Shown: piece by piece, positions 6,514 to 10,844 of the stretch | How positions within the stretch are numbered: position 1 is the first letter of the stretch | Layout of the letters: every line of letters begins with the position of its first letter | Assembly (NCBI GenBank): GCA_003520365.1 | Contig: DOUW01000308.1 | Location: 1-10,844, forward strand | Origin: Massilia sp. | Lineage (GTDB): Bacteria; Pseudomonadota; Gammaproteobacteria; Burkholderiales; Burkholderiaceae_D | DNA: 10,844 nucleotides | Reading direction: 5' to 3' | Program-made: the position numbers and the translations under genes | The notes under the pieces: generated by a model | Seen by the model: the letters and a program-made list of their open reading frames with translations, nothing else | What the model was told of the DNA's origin: nothing | Databases searched by the model: none

Positions 6514-7178
6514 GAAGCTGTCCCGGTACGGTATTCCAGCCGCCCGTCGCGCAGCTTCAACCTGCGTACGCCCGGCAAGCCGATCAAATCGCGGTCGTGG
6601 CAGGCCATGACCACGGTGCTGCCCTGCTCCAGCAGCGTCGGAATCAGCGCGATCACCTGCTCGCGCGCGTTGCCGTCCAGGTTCGCGGTCGGCTCGTCCA
6701 GCAGCAGCAGACGCGGCTTCAGGACGCGCGCACGCGCCAGCGCGACGCGCTGCTTCTCGCCGCCGGACAGGCGCGCCGGATCGGTACCTTGCAGGTAATC
6801 GACGCCGGCCCAGGCCATGGCCTCGTCCACCGCCTTTTTGACGTCCGTCTTCGATGCGCCGCGCGCGCGCAGGCCGTAGGCGATGTTGTCGGCGACGCTG
6901 GTCGAGAACATGATCGGGTGCTGGTGCACGTAGACGATGGCCGCGCGCAGCGCCTGCGGATAGGGATGCAGCGAGACCGGTTGGCCGTCGAAGGACACCT
7001 CGTCGACCTCGGCCTTCTCCAGTCCGCCAAGTATGCGCAGCAGCGTGCTTTTTCCCACGCCGTTGGCGCCGGTCAGCACGTAGGCGCTGGCCGCGTCCAG
7101 CGTCAGTTCGGCGATGTCGAACAGCAGGCGCTCGCCGTGCCGCTTGCGCAGGCCGCGCACCGTCAGCAAGGCGCTCAT
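6510..7178 (-). CDS. tupC: ABC transporter ATPase, TupC-like (tungstate/molybdate import)
   Basis: The protein is a 222-residue ATPase that would power uptake through the adjacent permease at the inner membrane. Motifs in order: Walker A GANGVGKST (37-45), Q-loop VYVHQHPIMF (82-91, Gln86), signature LSGGEKQR (137-144), Walker B LLLLDEPTANLD (157-168) and H-loop ACHDRD (His194). It lacks the C-terminal Mop/TOBE domain of ModC, which fits TupC. The ATG at 7178 overlaps the permease stop as ATGA; longer frames upstream only run through the permease gene. It is the last gene of the minus-strand operon, and its TAG (6512-6510) overlaps the stop of the convergent DsbA-like gene. Tungstate versus molybdate cannot be settled from sequence; the tup call rests on the TupB-like partner and the formate dehydrogenase context. 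Confidence -1.
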   Translation of the reverse strand: MSALLTVRGLRKRHGERLLFDIAELTLDAASAYVLTGANGVGKSTLLRILGGLEKAEVDEVSFDGQPVSLHPYPQALRAAIVYVHQHPIMFSTSVADNIAYGLRARGASKTDVKKAVDEAMAWAGVDYLQGTDPARLSGGEKQRVALARARVLKPRLLLLDEPTANLDGNAREQVIALIPTLLEQGSTVVMACHDRDLIGLPGVRRLKLRDGRLEYRTGTAS

Positions 7179-7882
7179 GCGCGGCCCCCGGCGGTATGCG
7201 CTTCTCCCTGCAGCAGCATCAGCGCGCCGTTCATCACCAGGGCCAGCGTGACCAGCACGATGCCCAGCGCGATCCCCTGCGCGAACTCGCCCTTGCTGGT
7301 TTCCAACGCGATGGCGGTGGTGATGGTGCGGGTCTCGCCCTGGATGTTCCCGCCCACCATGAGGGCGCAGCCGACTTCCGAGATCACGCGGCCGAAGCCG
7401 CTGATCACGGCCGCCATCACGCCGTAGCGCGCCTCGTGCAGCACGGTGGTCATGGTGCGCCAGCGCGAGGCACCGAGGGCGCGCGCGGTCTCGGCATAGC
7501 GCGGATCGAGCGCCTGCACCGCCGCCAGCGTAAAGGCGAGCAGCACCGGCAGGCCGACCACGAACTGGCCTGCGATGATGCCCGATTGGGAGAATAGCCA
7601 CTCCAGTGGCCCGAGCGGCCCGCGGCGCGACAGCAGCAAATACAGCAGCAGGCCGATCAGGACCGTGGGCAGCGACAGCGCGCACTGCGCCAGCCAGACC
7701 GCGATGCGGCGGCCCGGGAAGCGATGCATGGCGATCGCGTAGCCGAGCAGCACGGCGGGCGGCGTCGCCAGCAGCAGGCCGATCACGCTGGTCTTGATCG
7801 AGACCCAGATGATGTGCCAGAGCGCGGCGTCGCCCGAGAACAGCAGCGCGAACGCGTGCCGCGTCGCTTCGAACAGGGTCAT
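7175..7882 (-). CDS. tupB: ABC transporter permease, TupB-like (tungstate/molybdate import)
   Basis: This 235-residue inner-membrane permease has about five to six hydrophobic spans (roughly residues 22-52, 60-85, 101-125, 152-175 and 202-225). The EAA-type cytoplasmic loop that docks the ATPase is at ETARALGASRWRTM (131-144), and the family-like stretch VGGNIQGETRTITTAIALET follows at 176-195. LPTVLIGLLLYLLLSRRGPL (71-90) resembles TupB more than ModB, whose permeases differ in this region. It starts 13 bp after the fdhD stop and overlaps the ATPase start by ATGA. The usual TupA periplasmic binding protein is not beside it within the window. The likely role is to bring in tungstate or molybdate for the formate dehydrogenase encoded upstream in the same operon; the substrate is inferred. 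Confidence -1.
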   Translation of the reverse strand: MTLFEATRHAFALLFSGDAALWHIIWVSIKTSVIGLLLATPPAVLLGYAIAMHRFPGRRIAVWLAQCALSLPTVLIGLLLYLLLSRRGPLGPLEWLFSQSGIIAGQFVVGLPVLLAFTLAAVQALDPRYAETARALGASRWRTMTTVLHEARYGVMAAVISGFGRVISEVGCALMVGGNIQGETRTITTAIALETSKGEFAQGIALGIVLVTLALVMNGALMLLQGEAHTAGGRA

Positions 7883-7895
7883 GCGGGCTTTCGGA

Positions 7896-8774
7896 TCACG
7901 AACGAGCGTGCAAGGGCTGGGGCAGCGGCTGCTCGAGCAGCTCGGGCTCGAACACCAGCCGCTCCTGCCCGGCGAGCAGCAGGAAGTGGCGCCCGGTGCA
8001 GCGCGCCAGCAGCGACATCCCGACCTTTTCCGCCACCATGTGTCCCATTTGCGTGGTGCCGGAGCGCGACAGCAGGAAGGGAATGCCCATCTGGGCGCCC
8101 TTGATCACCATTTCGGAGGTCAGGCGGCCGGTGGTGTAGAACACCTTGTCTTCGCCGCGCATGCCCTCCAGCCACATCAGGCCGGCGATGGCGTCGACCG
8201 CGTTGTGGCGACCGACGTCCTCGACGAAGTAGAGCAGCTCGCCCGTGTTGGAAAACAGCGCGCAGCCGTGCACCGAACCGGCCTGTTTGTAGATCGACTG
8301 CTGGGTGCGGATGGTCTCGACGATGCGGTACACGACCGACTGGGGCAGGCGCGCATCCGGCGGCAGCGCGATCTGGTCGACCTCGTCCATCAGTCCGCCG
8401 AACACCGAGCCCTGGCCGCAGCCGGTGGTGACGACCTTCTTCGCGGTGCGCGCCTCGACGTCGAGGATGCCGCTCCGGGTGACCACCGCCACCGCGTCGA
8501 CCGACCAGTCGACCTGCACCGATACGACGTCCTCGATGGCGCGCACCAGGCGCTGGTTGCGCAGGTAGCCGAGCGTGAGCGCCTCGGGCGCGCCGCCCAG
8601 GGTCATCAGGGTGACGAGCTCGCGCTTGTCGACGTAGACCGTGAGCGGCCGCTCGGCCGGAATCGAGATCGTGGAGCGGCGGCCACGCTCGTCCAGGGCC
8701 TCCACCTCATGGGTGAGGTGGGCGCGCGCATCGGACAGCAAGGGACGGTATCGGGACAAGTCTGGGCAATTCAT
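7896..8774 (-). CDS. fdhD: Formate dehydrogenase accessory sulfurtransferase FdhD
   Basis: FdhD passes sulfur from a cysteine desulfurase to the bis-MGD cofactor and is needed for active formate dehydrogenase. The 292-residue protein shows IPAERPLTVYVDKRELVTLM near the N-terminus, the loop TTGCGQGSVF (116-125), SVHGCALF (167-174), the signature EDVGRHNAVDA (185-195), YTTGRLTSEMVIK (213-225) and FLLSRSGTT. E. coli FdhD uses a CxxC in this loop; here it reads CGQG (119-122), so only the first Cys is kept. The ATG at 8774 is chosen because it overlaps the formate dehydrogenase stop as ATGA; the open frame running left to 8996 on this strand only shadows that gene. In the fds operons of related bacteria this gene is called fdsC and follows fdsA, the same order as here. 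Confidence -1.
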   Translation of the reverse strand: MNCPDLSRYRPLLSDARAHLTHEVEALDERGRRSTISIPAERPLTVYVDKRELVTLMTLGGAPEALTLGYLRNQRLVRAIEDVVSVQVDWSVDAVAVVTRSGILDVEARTAKKVVTTGCGQGSVFGGLMDEVDQIALPPDARLPQSVVYRIVETIRTQQSIYKQAGSVHGCALFSNTGELLYFVEDVGRHNAVDAIAGLMWLEGMRGEDKVFYTTGRLTSEMVIKGAQMGIPFLLSRSGTTQMGHMVAEKVGMSLLARCTGRHFLLLAGQERLVFEPELLEQPLPQPLHARS

Positions 8775-10844
8775 GTTGCCAATTGTGCCACGTCCGCCAG
8801 AATTTGGCCGCCACCGTAGCTGCCCTGCGGTGCGACGGTGCCGCCCGGCGTGACGCGCACCGCGCAGTACTTGAACTCGGGGATCTTGCCGAAGGGGTCG
8901 AGCGCCGCATTGGTCAGGCGGTTGATCGCCGCTTCGTAATAGCAGAACGGAACGAAAATCGCACCCAGCGGCGAACTGTCGTCGGCGCGCGCCCACAGCA
9001 CCACCTCGCCGCGGCGCGAAGCGATCGTGATCGGCGCACCCGGCGCAATGCCGAGGCGCTGCAGGTCGAGCGGGTGCACCAGCGCCACCGGATCGGGTTC
9101 GATCGCGTCCAGCACGCTGGCACGCCGGGTCATGCTGCCGGTGTGCCAGTGTTCGAGCTGGCGCCCGGTGATCAGGACCATCGGATAGTCGACATCCGGG
9201 CGCTCGTCGGCCGGGATGATATCGGCCGGCACGAAGCGCGCCTTGCCGCCTTCGCGCGGGAAGCTGTCGGTGAACACCACCGGCTGGCCGGGATCATCCT
9301 CGCCGCGGCAGGGATAGACCACGGCGCCCTCGCGCTCCAGGCGCTCCCAGCTGATGCCGGCGATGCTCGGCATCAGGCGCCGCATCTCGTCGAACACCTC
9401 GGATACGTGGCCGTACTGCCACGGCAGTCCGAGCCGGTTCGCCATCTGCCCGATGATCCACAAGTCCTGCTTCGCTGCGCCCGGCGGGTCGATCGCCTGG
9501 CGGCCCAGCTGCACCAGGCGGTCGGTATTGGTGAAGCTGCCGGTCTTCTCGGGGAAGCCGGAGGCCGGCAGGATCACGTCCGCGAGATACGCGGTCTCGG
9601 TCAGGAAGATGTCCTGCACCACCAGGTGCTCGAGCGCGGCCAGCGCGGCGCGCGCGTGGTTGGCGTCGGGATCCGACATGGCCGGGTTCTCGCCCATGAT
9701 GTACATGCCGCGGATGTGCCCGCTTTGAATAGCGTCCATGATCTCGACCACGGTCAGGCCCGGCCGCGGGTCGAGCGTGGCGCCCCAGGCGGCTTCGAAA
9801 CGCGCGCGCACTTCCGGATTGTCGACGCGCCCGTAATCTGGCAGCATCATCGGGATCAGGCCGGCGTCGGACGCGCCCTGCACGTTGTTCTGGCCGCGCA
9901 GCGGATGCAGGCCGGTACCGGGGCGGCCGACCTGGCCGGTCATCAGGGCCAGCGCAATCAGGCAGCGCGCATTGTCGGTGCCGTGCACGTGCTGCGACAC
10001 GCCCATGCCCCACAGGATCATCGAGCCCCGCGAGGTGGCGTACAGGCGCGCCACGTAACGGATGGTCTCGGCGTCGATGCCGCAGATCGGCGCCATCAGC
10101 TCGGGGCTGTAGCCGGCGACGTTGCGCTCCAGTTCCTCGTAGCCGAGGGTGCGGCTGGCGATGAAGTCGGCATCGACCAGGCGTTCGCTGACGATCACGT
10201 GCATCATCGCGTTGAGCAGGGCGACGTCGGTGTCGGGCTTGAACTGCAGGTAGCGGTGCGCGTGGCGCGCGAGTTCGGAGCGGCGCGGATCGAGCACGAC
10301 CAGCTTCGCGCCCTCTTTCACCGCGTTCTTGATCCAGGTGGCCGCCACCGGGTGGTTCACGGTGGGGTTGGCGCCGATCAGGACGATGACCTCGGCTCGC
10401 GTGACGTCCATCACCGGGTTCGACCCCGCGCCCGAGCCGATCCCCTCGAGGAGCGCCGCCACCGAGGAGGCATGGCACAGGCGCGTGCAGTGGTCGACGT
10501 TGTTGGTCCCGAAGCCGGTGCGCACCAGCTTCTGGAACAGATAGGCTTCCTCGTTGCTGCCCTTGGCCGAGCCGAAGCCGGCCAGCGCCGCGCCGCCGTG
10601 CTGGTCGCGGATCTGCGCCAGGCGGCCGCCGGCCAGGGCCAGCGCTTCTTCCCAGCTGGCCTCGCGGAAGACCTCGAGCACGCGCGCCGGGTCGACCGTG
10701 AAGTCCCCGGTCTTCGGCACGCCGTCCCTGCGGATCAGCGGCTGCGTCAGGCGGTGCGGATGGTGGGCGTAGTCGAAGCCGTAGCGGCCCTTGACGCACA
10801 GGCGGCCGTGGTTCGCCGGACCGTCGCGTCCCTTCACTTCCAGG
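8771..10844 (-). CDS. fdhA: Formate dehydrogenase catalytic (alpha) subunit, molybdopterin type, 5'-truncated
   Basis: The enzyme oxidises formate to CO2 at a bis-MGD Mo or W centre. About 690 C-terminal residues are present; the frame runs off the right edge (LEVKGRDGPANHGRLCVKG), so the GTG at 10837 is not a start. GRLCVKGR carries the last [4Fe-4S] cysteine and the cofactor-linking Lys. DHCTRLCHASSVAAL holds the catalytic Cys (codon TGC at 10477-10475), followed by His as in FdhF, where selenocysteine occupies this site. ANPTVNHPVAATWIKNA, the GMGVSQHVHGTDN segment, MYIMGENPAMSDPD and the C-terminal cofactor domain with LITGRQLEHWHTGSMTRR complete the fold. It is co-transcribed with fdhD (ATGA overlap) and the tup-like genes. 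It probably belongs to a soluble NAD-linked FDH of FdsA type; the N-terminal Fe-S domains and partner subunits that would decide this lie outside the window. Confidence -1.
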   Translation of the reverse strand, partial: LEVKGRDGPANHGRLCVKGRYGFDYAHHPHRLTQPLIRRDGVPKTGDFTVDPARVLEVFREASWEEALALAGGRLAQIRDQHGGAALAGFGSAKGSNEEAYLFQKLVRTGFGTNNVDHCTRLCHASSVAALLEGIGSGAGSNPVMDVTRAEVIVLIGANPTVNHPVAATWIKNAVKEGAKLVVLDPRRSELARHAHRYLQFKPDTDVALLNAMMHVIVSERLVDADFIASRTLGYEELERNVAGYSPELMAPICGIDAETIRYVARLYATSRGSMILWGMGVSQHVHGTDNARCLIALALMTGQVGRPGTGLHPLRGQNNVQGASDAGLIPMMLPDYGRVDNPEVRARFEAAWGATLDPRPGLTVVEIMDAIQSGHIRGMYIMGENPAMSDPDANHARAALAALEHLVVQDIFLTETAYLADVILPASGFPEKTGSFTNTDRLVQLGRQAIDPPGAAKQDLWIIGQMANRLGLPWQYGHVSEVFDEMRRLMPSIAGISWERLEREGAVVYPCRGEDDPGQPVVFTDSFPREGGKARFVPADIIPADERPDVDYPMVLITGRQLEHWHTGSMTRRASVLDAIEPDPVALVHPLDLQRLGIAPGAPITIASRRGEVVLWARADDSSPLGAIFVPFCYYEAAINRLTNAALDPFGKIPEFKYCAVRVTPGGTVAPQGSYGGGQILADVAQLAT

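Noticed and set aside
6597..7427. 276-codon + strand open frame opposite the ATPase and permease genes
   Set aside because: Its His/Gln/Arg-rich product is typical antisense shadow, and the minus strand carries complete ABC transporter motifs.
8775..8996. N-terminal extension of fdhD by 74 residues
   Set aside because: It lies wholly inside the formate dehydrogenase gene in another frame; the ATG at 8774 gives the usual FdhD start and an ATGA overlap.
10475..10477. Selenocysteine codon in formate dehydrogenase
   Set aside because: The catalytic codon on the minus strand is TGC (Cys), not TGA, so no recoding element is needed.
9294..10799. 501-codon open frame on the minus strand in another frame of the formate dehydrogenase gene
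   Set aside because: The product is Arg/Ala/Gly/Pro-rich with no motifs, while the overlapping frame has a full molybdopterin oxidoreductase pattern.

Overview
The window is high-GC, gene-dense chromosomal DNA. It most likely comes from a betaproteobacterium of the Oxalobacteraceae type (Massilia/Duganella/Janthinobacterium relatives). This rests on the gene order purD-hemF-nadD-rsfS-rlmH-maf-rng, on strong GC bias at third codon positions, and on protein families typical of that group. The assignment is inferred from recalled synteny, not from a search.

Left part, + strand (1-5788). The 3' end of purD (purine synthesis) is followed by a 257-bp gap holding a REPIN-like double hairpin. Then comes a tight five-gene cluster: hemF (haem), nadD (NAD), rsfS (ribosome silencing), rlmH (23S rRNA methylation) and maf (nucleotide-pool or RNA-precursor housecleaning). 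hemF/nadD and nadD/rsfS overlap at their stop and start codons; rsfS/rlmH and rlmH/maf are 6 and 11 bp apart. A second REPIN-like element lies in the 309-bp gap before rng (RNase G). The two elements share an outer motif, but their hairpin stems differ by two compensated base-pair changes. RsfS carries a 113-residue Lys/Ala-rich tail that resembles histone H1.

Middle (5789-6513, + strand). Three perfect 13-bp tandem repeats precede a cytoplasmic DsbA/FrnE-type thioredoxin-fold protein with a CPFC motif.

Right part, - strand (6510-10844, read right to left). The order is a 5'-truncated molybdenum/tungsten formate dehydrogenase catalytic subunit, fdhD (sulfur transfer to the cofactor), then a TupB-like permease and a TupC-like ATPase of an oxyanion (tungstate/molybdate) ABC importer. 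fdhA/fdhD and tupB/tupC overlap by ATGA, and fdhD/tupB are 13 bp apart, so this looks like one operon that joins metal uptake, cofactor maturation and the metalloenzyme. No substrate-binding protein (TupA) and no FDH delta subunit (FdsD) lies within the visible part. The tupC-like and DsbA-like genes converge and their stop codons overlap.

Most of the window is ordinary core metabolism. I see no CRISPR array, phage, transposase, tRNA or rRNA, and no convincing new multi-gene system. The items worth a second look are the paired REPINs, the RsfS tail, the FdhD that keeps only the first Cys of its CxxC motif, the fdh-tup gene arrangement, and a palindrome embedded in a rare-codon run inside rlmH.
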